Assembly (NCBI RefSeq): GCF_001282725.1
Contig: NZ_LN876586.1
Coordinates: 397,009 to 461,008 of the forward strand
Reading direction: 5' to 3'
Length of the DNA: 64,000 nt
Origin: Inediibacterium massiliense
Lineage (GTDB): Bacteria; Bacillota; Clostridia; Peptostreptococcales; Thermotaleaceae
The stretch's first letter is position 1; every line of letters starts with the position of its first letter. The notes beneath the pieces are model-generated. The model was not told where the DNA came from. It made no database searches and worked only from the letters and a program-made list of their open reading frames with translations. Made by a program: the position numbers and the translations under genes. Positions 53,502-60,812 of the stretch are shown here, in pieces.

Positions 53502-54728
53502 TTATACACTCCTTTCTGGTGCATAAAGTTGGTGATTGCGTAGCAGCACATCCACCATGCGCACAAATTTTCTTGCAGTAAGGACGAGAGCTCTTTTATG
53601 TTGATGCTTAGGAACTTCATGATATTTCTTGAGATAGTATTCTCTATAAACAGGTTCATTACGCATAAGTGAATTGGCAGCTTCAATCAAGTAATAGCGA
53701 AGGTAATGATTCCCTGTTTTAGTCATTGTAGTTCTTTCAGATTCAAAATTACCAGATTGTTTTCGCTTCCAGTAAAGACCTGCATACTTGGCAATTTTGG
53801 CTTCATTTTCGAAGCGTTGAATTTGACCAATTTCGGCTATTATGCCAGCAGCATAAACTGGTCCAATGCCTGGAACACTAAGCAATGATTTGGATTCAGG
53901 TAAAATTTCAAATAATTGCTGAATTGCTTTATCAAGTTCTTTGATCTGTTTTTTTATGGTTTTAATCATCATAGCATATGAAGCCAAAATAACATCGACT
54001 GAATTTTGCATGACTTTTCCTAGTCGATAAGAGTCTCTAATGGCTTTTGAAAGTGATTTCGCAAGCTTTTCAGGATTGCTAAATCGACCACGGCCTTTTT
54101 CTTGTAAAATAGCAGCCAAATCCTCTAAAGACATATTGGCGATGTCTTCAAGAGTCATAGAGTCGGTTACTAAGTCCATCATGGTTGTACCAAAGACAGA
54201 TGTATCAATTTCTTTAGTGAGGGTATTACACTTGTAATAAATATTTTCTAAAAAATGTTGCTTCATTTCAGTCAATTGGCCAATGAGCTGGTAACGTGAT
54301 CTAGTTAATCTTTGTAAAGCCATATATTGTTCTTCTTTAATCAAGGAAGTATTGAAACGATCAAAGCGAAGAAAGTCAGCAATACGATAAGCATCTATTT
54401 TATCGGTTTTATCTTCTTCAAATAGGCCTTTAAACCGATGTATAGCCTTAGGATTCATAACAACAACTTCGACTCCTAAAGACTTAAGCTCACAGTCTTC
54501 TGCTAGAAAAGTTGAAGGGTGAAAGCTGTAAATAGAAGTTGCTTCCATACCGATTATAATACGATCATACTGAATTAGATCAGTGAAATGGCTAATATGT
54601 TCTTTGATTTTACTAGCACCAACAACATTATTGGGTAGAGAAACTTCTAGTAAAATTTGATCTTCACTGGTGAGAAAACAAGTATCAAGTTTTTCAGAAC
54701 TAACATCAATACCAACAAATAATTTCAT
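53502..54728 (-). CDS. IS110-family transposase/recombinase, copy 1
   Basis: A 408-residue DEDD-type recombinase. N-terminal RuvC-like domain: FVGIDVSSEKLDTCFL (first Asp), IIGMEATSIYSFHPS (Glu) and DKTDKIDAYRIADFL (last Asp pair). C-terminal Transposase_20 domain: LLSVPGIGPVYAAGIIAEIG, FENEAKIAKYAGLYW and QSGNFESERTTMTKTG with the nucleophilic serine region. Full length and intact. It differs from copy 2 by only a few residues (for example Q/R, A/S and C/S in the first 110, K/R near the end). IS110 enzymes are guided by a bridge RNA from the element's own non-coding end. Confidence 0.95.
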   Translation of the reverse strand: MKLFVGIDVSSEKLDTCFLTSEDQILLEVSLPNNVVGASKIKEHISHFTDLIQYDRIIIGMEATSIYSFHPSTFLAEDCELKSLGVEVVVMNPKAIHRFKGLFEEDKTDKIDAYRIADFLRFDRFNTSLIKEEQYMALQRLTRSRYQLIGQLTEMKQHFLENIYYKCNTLTKEIDTSVFGTTMMDLVTDSMTLEDIANMSLEDLAAILQEKGRGRFSNPEKLAKSLSKAIRDSYRLGKVMQNSVDVILASYAMMIKTIKKQIKELDKAIQQLFEILPESKSLLSVPGIGPVYAAGIIAEIGQIQRFENEAKIAKYAGLYWKRKQSGNFESERTTMTKTGNHYLRYYLIEAANSLMRNEPVYREYYLKKYHEVPKHQHKRALVLTARKFVRMVDVLLRNHQLYAPERSV

Positions 54729-54761
54729 GGATAGGACCTCCTTTCTATGAATTTGGAACGG

Positions 54762-55025
54762 CTTGGATACTGAAACCTATCCCTAGTTACCAACCGGATG
54801 GCAACAACCTCGCGTATGAGTATTCAATACTTGTCCACCATAAGCTGCCCGAAGCTACTAACATTCGGTATGATAGGCAAGAGATACAGCTTGTGAGTTT
54901 GCAGTACACCTGTTGGCTGGGAGACAGTCTTTAAATGCAGTCTTGCTGCAGGAGAGAACAGCCTTAATCCAGATAGATCCTTATTCCATACTTCTATTAT
55001 CTAGGAATAGGACTCAATATCCAAG
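54762..55025 (-). ncRNA. Bridge-RNA candidate in the left end of IS110 copy 1
   Basis: Same 264-nt domain as 58752-59015 in copy 2; the sequence is identical as far as I can compare by eye. It lies between the element's left edge and the transposase start. A 25-nt near-perfect inverted repeat closes it and several hairpins lie inside. Confidence 0.6.
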
Positions 55026-55132
55026 TCGATAGATGAAAATTTTTAAATTTAAATATATTATACGAGGTGAGTATAATATGAAAATATAGTGAATATTCTT
55101 TTCATATAAGACGATGGAAAGGAGAGGATTTT

Positions 55133-55381
55133 ATGGATTCAAAAGTAATTCTTCTATTAGAGAAAATGAATGATACTTTAGAAAAAATTTATGATACGTT
55201 AAAAGCTATGGATGGTGACAAAATTCAAAATCAATATATGACAAAAAAGAGTAAAGATCCAATAGAAAAACCAATACAAAAAGAAGATACGGATGATATC
55301 TTAAAAAATTGGGAAAGTAAGATGCCTTTCAATGAAGTGATGGATAAATTATATCCATATCATCAGCACAAGGAAAAATAA
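55133..55381 (+). CDS. Small hypothetical coiled-coil protein
   Basis: An 82-residue protein, not recognised. An N-terminal amphipathic helix with heptad character (LLEKMNDTLEKIYDTLKAM) is followed by a Lys/Asp-rich, probably disordered stretch and a short C-terminal helix. No membrane segment. The ATG has AAAGGAGAGG upstream and a terminator follows the stop, so it is a genuine single-gene unit. It lies just inside the segment bracketed by the two IS110 copies. Confidence 0.65.
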   Translation: MDSKVILLLEKMNDTLEKIYDTLKAMDGDKIQNQYMTKKSKDPIEKPIQKEDTDDILKNWESKMPFNEVMDKLYPYHQHKEK

Positions 55382-55408
55382 AGAGAGATTGTAAAATAAA
55401 TAATGATT

Positions 55409-55447
55409 AAAATCCTCCTTTGTAAATTGTAGAAGGAGGATTTTTTT
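55409..55447 (+). terminator. Intrinsic terminator after the 82-aa gene
   Basis: AAAATCCTCCTT/AAGGAGGATTTT stem, 12-nt loop, T run. Confidence 0.9.
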
Positions 55448-55526
55448 AGGAATTTAAGAAAAAGTATAAAAAGTAATACCTTATCTAGCTCTTTGCATAT
55501 AATGAATTATGTAAGGAGGGATGAGA

Positions 55527-56291
55527 TTGAAAAAGTGGTTTTTATGGATGTGTATTTGTATTATACATATGAGTATACTTCTTTATATAGGTAACTTTTT
55601 TGAGTATACAGGGAATAAGATAAAACTTAGTGCTCCTGTAAAAATACAAAAAGAAAATAAATATATCACATGGGAAGAAAGAAAAATTGAAGAGAATCCA
55701 GACTATAAAAATCTTGGAATTTACATAGATATCAATGAAAAGATATTAGAACTGATTAATCTTGATAATAATAATATATTAAAAAAATATGTGATTGCTA
55801 GTGGAAAATCAGACACCCCATCACCTATAGGAAACTGGAAGATTGTAGGGAAATCAAGCTGGGGAAAAGGTTTTGGAACTAGATGGATGGGGATTGATGT
55901 ACCATGGGGCAAATATGGAATACATGGAACAAACAAACCAAATTCTATAGGATGGGCATCTTCACATGGATGTATAAGAATGAAAAATAAAGATATAGAA
56001 GAATTATATAAGTTGGTAAAAGTAGGAATGCCTATTGCTATAAGAGGAGGAGTATTTGGTCCTTTTGGTAATGGATTTAGAACATTAGAGCCAGGGGCTA
56101 GAGGGTCTGATGTATATGAAGTACAAAGATATATGAAGGAGAAAGGATATTATCCAGGATGGATAGATGGAATATATGGAGAGGGGATGAAAGTATATGT
56201 GATCCAATTTAGAAAGGATCATAATTTATCCCTTAGCCATAATGTAGATGTAGAGTTTTATAAGGCATTGGGAATAGAACTATTTGAATAA
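55527..56291 (+). CDS. L,D-transpeptidase with C-terminal peptidoglycan-binding domain
   Basis: A 254-residue membrane-anchored enzyme: N-terminal hydrophobic anchor (~3-22), YkuD catalytic domain (~60-170) with KYGIHGTNKP and catalytic SSHGCIRMKN, and a PG_binding_1 domain (~190-250; GARGSDVYEVQRYMKEKGYY, DGIYGEGMK). It should crosslink peptidoglycan outside the membrane. TTG 55527 is 7 nt from GGAGG, whereas ATG 55521 directly abuts the ribosome site. A decayed copy of its 3' end lies at 60644-60734, beyond the second IS110 element. Confidence 0.88.
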   Translation: MKKWFLWMCICIIHMSILLYIGNFFEYTGNKIKLSAPVKIQKENKYITWEERKIEENPDYKNLGIYIDINEKILELINLDNNNILKKYVIASGKSDTPSPIGNWKIVGKSSWGKGFGTRWMGIDVPWGKYGIHGTNKPNSIGWASSHGCIRMKNKDIEELYKLVKVGMPIAIRGGVFGPFGNGFRTLEPGARGSDVYEVQRYMKEKGYYPGWIDGIYGEGMKVYVIQFRKDHNLSLSHNVDVEFYKALGIELFE

Positions 56292-56322
56292 AAGTTTCTA
56301 ATCAAGAGAAACTTTTATTTTA
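56290..56322 (+). terminator. Intrinsic terminator after the L,D-transpeptidase gene
   Basis: AAAAGTTTCT/AGAAACTTTT with a T-rich tail; the same hairpin in variant form recurs at 60699. Confidence 0.85.
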
Positions 56323-56455
56323 TTGAGCAAATAGATAGGAAAAAAGTATTCATATGAGATCAAACTTGAAGAAAGTCCTACAAAATATATATTTCAAAGT
56401 TATGGACAAGTGTCTAAAAAATGGCAATAGGTAGTTTATCATTTTTGTGTATTGA

Positions 56456-56605
56456 TTGTATTTCGTACTTTTAGAAAATAGCTATTTAGAGGATTTGCAT
56501 TGCATAATAAGAAAAGAAATAGGAGCAGAGTACTATAAATATAGATCAGACCAGATCTGCAATATAAGGAATGCTGAGATTGAAAAGTATTTAGAATTAT
56601 TGTAA
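56456..56605 (+). pseudogene. Possible 3' remnant of an unidentified gene
   Basis: In the gap 56323-56690 one frame without start codon or ribosome site reads LENSYLEDLHCIIRKEIGAE, YYKYRSDQICNIRNAEIEKY and stops after LELL. The composition is protein-like, unlike the AT-rich flanks, and suggests the C-terminal end of a lost gene. I cannot name the family. The rest of the gap shows nothing else. Confidence 0.3.
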
Positions 56606-56690
56606 ACTGTTAAGGTCTTTCAAAAAATTTATTTGAATATTATACGAACTATTGAAGATTTGTATAATATATATCTTAGGAGGGAACTGT

Positions 56691-57293
56691 ATGAAAAAAA
56701 ATGTATGCAAAGTTGTAGTTTACGTTGTAGCACTTGTTTTGGTTATGTCGTTATTTGCTGGATGTTCAAGTAATGAATCTAAAGAAGCTACAAGTAAAAA
56801 TGCAGTAGAACAAAACAATGAATCTAATACTCAGACAGAAGAAACTGGATATAAAAGTATAACAAGTACAGATAAAACATGTGAAATCAGCATACCAAAG
56901 TCCTGGTCAGAATTAGAGGATATTAATGAGGATGCTATCATTCAAGTAGCTTCTGAACAGCAAGATGACTGTACGATAGTTATATCAGACTCAAAGACTG
57001 ATTTTGCAGAGACTATGACTATTGAAGATTACATGAATGAAGTTGTAGGAAATTTATTTGAAGAAACATCTAATATAGAAAAAAGTGATATAAAAGATGT
57101 AACTATAAATGGACAAAAAGCAAAACAAATTGAAGTTACAGAAGAAGAGGATAAGATCAAAACTGTATATATGATTACTATAGTGGAAACAGACAAGAAT
57201 TATTATCAAGTTCTTACATGTACATCACCAAGTAGATTAAAAGACAATAGAGACGGACTAGAAAAAATAACCAATTCATTCAAGGAAAACTAA
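56691..57293 (+). CDS. Lipoprotein with PsbP/DcrB-like domain
   Basis: A 200-residue lipoprotein. Signal peptide with lipobox LFAGC (Cys25), a Ser/Glu/Asn-rich linker (to ~60), then a compact alpha/beta domain starting CEISIPKSWSELEDI and ending in LKDNRDGLEKITNSF, the layout of PsbP/DcrB-like lipoproteins (an I/P-K-S-W-x-E start is typical). Surface-anchored; function unknown. ATG 56691 with AGGAGGG; the frame is open to an unsupported ATG at 56652. Confidence 0.75.
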   Translation: MKKNVCKVVVYVVALVLVMSLFAGCSSNESKEATSKNAVEQNNESNTQTEETGYKSITSTDKTCEISIPKSWSELEDINEDAIIQVASEQQDDCTIVISDSKTDFAETMTIEDYMNEVVGNLFEETSNIEKSDIKDVTINGQKAKQIEVTEEEDKIKTVYMITIVETDKNYYQVLTCTSPSRLKDNRDGLEKITNSFKEN

Positions 57294-57318
57294 AATATTT
57301 TACAATCAAATATATTTT

Positions 57319-57360
57319 AAAAAAAGAGAAAACTCGTTATTGGAGTATTTCTCTTTTTTA
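57319..57360 (+). terminator. Intrinsic terminator after the 200-aa lipoprotein
   Basis: AAAAAGAGAAA/TTTCTCTTTTT stem with a 16-nt loop. The following 57361-57637 shows no recognisable feature. Confidence 0.8.
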
Positions 57361-57637
57361 TAGAGTAAAACCGGTGATATTCATATATCCTTGTATTAGC
57401 TTTATTTGTAAAACAGCACTTAGAGAGTGTTTAAAACTCTATTATAGGCCATAATTTTATCTATAATTTTCAGTTATAATCATACTGTCTACATTTTTAA
57501 ATTTAAAATTAAGTTTTTCTTTCCAAAACTAGTAATTGTAGTGCATCTCTACTTATACAAAATGATGTTATAGTATAGCAAGATGTAATTATTAGCTCAT
57601 GAGCTGTTGGTAAGTGAGTAATATGTATGGATTAAAT

Positions 57638-58699
57638 TTATGAATCCAATTCAATAGTTATTGTGCTAACATCGAATTTATCAAATGCATTATTGCTTTG
57701 TATTGAATGATAATACATTTTTCCTATATCAAATATCAATTTATTTTCTAGTAAGTATTTATTGAGTTTGGATACCTCTATTTCTACATTATGCTTATTG
57801 AAATTATTCTTACTTAGATTAGTAGTATAACTTATCTCATAAAAGTTTTTGCCATTAGGCTGTCCAATATTTAGCATGGCTTTATGTATGATAAATCGTT
57901 TCCCATCAATAATCGGACTGATAATAGCGTCACATTCTTCTTTGTGAGTCTTAATGAAGGTCTCCTTTTTCAATAAATACTTTTCATCCTTATATTGATA
58001 ATATGGTATTTGTGTAATATATAAAGCAGCCTTGTATATTATACATGCAGGTACAATATATCCCTCTTTTTCAAGAGATTCTCCTTTTTCAAACCAGTAA
58101 TTTTTATCAAATCCATCTATTGTGATTTTTTTACAAGTAAGGTTCTTAAATTTCCAACCATTTTCATATTGTAATACAAAAATTAATATTTTAGTTTCTG
58201 AATCTTGTTTTGATTTAAAGATTTTATATGCACGACATCCTTCAATAGGTAATTCAAGAGTATAGTTGTTATCGTTTGCAGATTCTACAGTGTAAGTAAT
58301 CTTGTCTAAAGATTCACCATAATACTCATCAATAAGAATTGGATCAATGTTTTTAAAATTTTCAGATTGCAACATTAATCCCAATAAAATATCTTTTCTA
58401 CTTGGATCATCAGAATTTTTAGATTTGTATATTGGTATGTTTTTTATATCACCATTTTGCATTTCATTTAAAAAATATTCAATGAATTCATCGGTTTGTT
58501 TTTTGATTTCAGGATTTATTTTATCAGCAACATTCACATATGACTCTGAAAGTAAGTTCCCTATTGGATTTTTTAATTCCTTTATTTGAGGGTTTAATTG
58601 AGCATTAGTGGGGATTTTTAGTTCTTTTTTTTCTTCCGTACATCCAGAAATTATAAATATAGAAGTTATTATTAGTGTAATTACTACGACTCTTTTCAT
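57638..58699 (-). CDS. Hypothetical lipoprotein next to IS110 copy 2
   Basis: A 353-residue lipoprotein with lipobox IISGC (Cys20); the mature protein is alpha/beta, Lys/Glu/Asn-rich, with four or five further cysteines and no recognised domain. The ATG 58699 is preceded by GAGGAGAG, of which the first bases (CGAGG) belong to the end of the IS110 element, so the element is inserted exactly at the ribosome site. The native promoter is therefore displaced, and transcription, if any, must start inside the element. Confidence 0.75.
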   Translation of the reverse strand: MKRVVVITLIITSIFIISGCTEEKKELKIPTNAQLNPQIKELKNPIGNLLSESYVNVADKINPEIKKQTDEFIEYFLNEMQNGDIKNIPIYKSKNSDDPSRKDILLGLMLQSENFKNIDPILIDEYYGESLDKITYTVESANDNNYTLELPIEGCRAYKIFKSKQDSETKILIFVLQYENGWKFKNLTCKKITIDGFDKNYWFEKGESLEKEGYIVPACIIYKAALYITQIPYYQYKDEKYLLKKETFIKTHKEECDAIISPIIDGKRFIIHKAMLNIGQPNGKNFYEISYTTNLSKNNFNKHNVEIEVSKLNKYLLENKLIFDIGKMYYHSIQSNNAFDKFDVSTITIELDS

Positions 58700-58751
58700 T
58701 CATAGCTCTCCTCGTATAATATATTTAAATTTAAAAATTTTCATCTATCGA

Positions 58752-59015
58752 CTTGGATATTGAGTCCTATTCCTAGATAATAGAAGTATGGAATAAGGAT
58801 CTATCTGGATTAAGGCTGTTCTCTCCTGCAGCAAGACTGCATTTAAAGACTGTCTCCCAGCCAACAGGTGTACTGCAAACTCACAAGCTGTATCTCTTGC
58901 CTATCATACCGAATGTTAGTAGCTTCGGGCAGCTTATGGTGGACAAGTATTGAATACTCATACGCGAGGTTGTTGCCATCCGGTTGGTAACTAGGGATAG
59001 GTTTCAGTATCCAAG
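58752..59015 (+). ncRNA. Bridge-RNA candidate in the left end of IS110 copy 2
   Basis: The segment starts CTTGGATATTGAGTCCTATT and ends with the near-exact inverse (58991-59015): over 25 nt only four positions differ, three of them allowing G-U pairing. Inside are hairpins TGCAGcaagaCTGCA, CCGAA...TTCGG (58906-58925 region), AGTATtgaATACT and GTTGCCA...TGGTAAC. It carries no credible ORF. IS110-family recombinases use a structured bridge RNA from the non-coding end to choose target and donor; this region is in the expected place, upstream of the transposase gene. Confidence 0.62.
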
Positions 59016-59048
59016 CCGTTCCAAATTCATAGAAAGGAGGTCCTATCC

Positions 59049-60275
59049 ATGAAATTATTTGTTGGTATTGATGTTAGTTCTGAAAAACTTGATACTTGTT
59101 TTCTCACCAGTGAAGATCAAATTTTACTAGAAGTTTCTCTACCCAATAATGTTGTTGGTGCTAGTAAAATCAAAGAACATATTAGCCATTTCACTGATCT
59201 AATTCGGTATGATCGTATTATAATCGGTATGGAAGCAACTTCTATTTACAGCTTTCATCCTTCAACTTTCCTATCAGAAGACTCTGAGCTTAAGTCTTTA
59301 GGAGTCGAAGTTGTTGTTATGAATCCTAAGGCTATACATCGGTTTAAAGGCCTATTTGAAGAAGATAAAACCGATAAAATAGATGCTTATCGTATTGCTG
59401 ACTTTCTTCGCTTTGATCGTTTCAATACTTCCTTGATTAAAGAAGAACAATATATGGCTTTACAAAGATTAACTAGATCACGTTACCAGCTCATTGGTCA
59501 ATTGACTGAAATGAAGCAACATTTTTTAGAAAATATTTATTACAAGTGTAATACCCTCACTAAAGAAATTGATACATCTGTCTTTGGTACAACCATGATG
59601 GACTTAGTAACCGACTCTATGACTCTTGAAGACATCGCCAATATGTCTTTAGAGGATTTGGCTGCTATTTTACAAGAAAAAGGCCGTGGTCGATTTAGCA
59701 ATCCTGAAAAGCTTGCGAAATCACTTTCAAAAGCCATTAGAGACTCTTATCGACTAGGAAAAGTCATGCAAAATTCAGTCGATGTTATTTTGGCTTCATA
59801 TGCTATGATGATTAAAACCATAAAAAAACAGATCAAAGAACTTGATAAAGCAATTCAGCAATTATTTGAAATTTTACCTGAATCCAAATCATTGCTTAGT
59901 GTTCCAGGCATTGGACCAGTTTATGCTGCTGGCATAATAGCCGAAATTGGTCAAATTCAACGCTTCGAAAATGAAGCCAAAATTGCCAAGTATGCAGGTC
60001 TTTACTGGAAGCGAAAACAATCTGGTAATTTTGAATCTGAAAGAACTACAATGACTAAAACAGGGAATCATTACCTTCGCTATTACTTGATTGAAGCTGC
60101 CAATTCACTTATGCGTAATGAACCTGTTTATAGAGAATACTATCTCAAGAAATATCATGAAGTTCCTAGGCATCAACATAAAAGAGCTCTCGTCCTTACT
60201 GCAAGAAAATTTGTGCGCATGGTGGATGTGCTGCTACGCAATCACCAACTTTATGCACCAGAAAGGAGTGTATAA
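59049..60275 (+). CDS. IS110-family transposase/recombinase, copy 2
   Basis: A 408-residue protein, nearly identical to the product of 53502-54728, with the complete DEDD catalytic set (GIDVSSEKLD, GMEATSIYS, DKTDKIDAYR) and the C-terminal Transposase_20 domain (VPGIGPVYAAGI, SGNFESERTTM). ATG preceded by AAAGGAGG (59034-59041). Intact and likely active together with the structured RNA upstream. Confidence 0.95.
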   Translation: MKLFVGIDVSSEKLDTCFLTSEDQILLEVSLPNNVVGASKIKEHISHFTDLIRYDRIIIGMEATSIYSFHPSTFLSEDSELKSLGVEVVVMNPKAIHRFKGLFEEDKTDKIDAYRIADFLRFDRFNTSLIKEEQYMALQRLTRSRYQLIGQLTEMKQHFLENIYYKCNTLTKEIDTSVFGTTMMDLVTDSMTLEDIANMSLEDLAAILQEKGRGRFSNPEKLAKSLSKAIRDSYRLGKVMQNSVDVILASYAMMIKTIKKQIKELDKAIQQLFEILPESKSLLSVPGIGPVYAAGIIAEIGQIQRFENEAKIAKYAGLYWKRKQSGNFESERTTMTKTGNHYLRYYLIEAANSLMRNEPVYREYYLKKYHEVPRHQHKRALVLTARKFVRMVDVLLRNHQLYAPERSV

Positions 60276-60643
60276 TATCGAATAATCTTCGATGCGCAAT
60301 CTTTTCGTTTTAATCCTAATTTACCTTAGGTTTATTAAGTGCTGACTTTTTTAGAAAATATTATTGTAAGTTTAATCAAAACCTATCTTTTTCTATCTTG
60401 ACTTATTACCACAAGTCTTTATACATATATTATTGCTTTAAAATCTCTATTAAACATTAGTTTAAAGAATAAAACTAGTTTCTGATATTTTAACACTATT
60501 TACATATTATGGGTACTATTATATAAATATTTAGGTCAAAAGTATTACAATCTGATTTTTATGTAATGACAAAAAGCTTTTGATGAATTAAAAGTGTGAA
60601 AATTTTTCAGGTGCAAAGAAGAATGTGAAGAAAAGTTTGAAGA

Positions 60644-60700
60644 AGCTATAGTGTAGATGTGGAGTTCTATAAGACATTAAGAATAGAATGATTCGAATAA
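60644..60700 (+). pseudogene. 3' fragment of an L,D-transpeptidase gene paralogous to 55527-56291
   Basis: From 60653 the frame reads VDVEFYKTLRIE, TGA, FE, stop, against VDVEFYKALGIELFE, stop, at the end of the gene at 55527. Homology begins at about 60644 and extends through the downstream terminator. The rest of the gene is absent. 60423-60643 shows nothing else recognisable. Confidence 0.75.
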
Positions 60701-60734
60701 AAGTTTCTGTTTAAGGAAAACTTTTATTTTTTTT
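60699..60734 (+). terminator. Relic terminator of the L,D-transpeptidase fragment
   Basis: AAAAGTTT...AAAACTTTT with a long T run, a diverged copy of the hairpin at 56290-56322. Confidence 0.7.
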
Positions 60735-60812
60735 AGAAAAATAACAAAAGATTATGTATAAAATTTCCATAAGAGTGAATAGATAATGAAAAAGGGTTTT
60801 AGGGGGATAGAC

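Larger units (their letters stand above)
53355..55067 (-). mobile_element. IS110-family insertion sequence, copy 1
   Basis: A 1713-bp unit almost identical, in opposite orientation, to 58710-60422. The identity stops sharply at both ends, so these are the element limits to within a few bases. It has no terminal inverted repeats or visible target duplication, as usual for IS110. Contents in transposase orientation: ~339-nt non-coding left end with a structured RNA domain, the transposase gene, and a ~147-nt right end. Confidence 0.9.
58710..60422 (+). mobile_element. IS110-family insertion sequence, copy 2
   Basis: 1713 bp, same length as copy 1 and inverted relative to it. The shared sequence begins CCTCGTATAATATATT and ends ACAAGTCTTTAT; outside these points the copies differ completely. 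Both left junctions carry CTC just outside the element. Very few substitutions separate the copies, so one arose recently from the other or both from one source. Confidence 0.9.

Noticed and set aside
53355-60422. Composite transposon formed by the two IS110 copies
   Set aside because: IS110 elements have no terminal repeats cut as a pair and move through circular single-element intermediates; the inverted pair is better seen as a recombination substrate.
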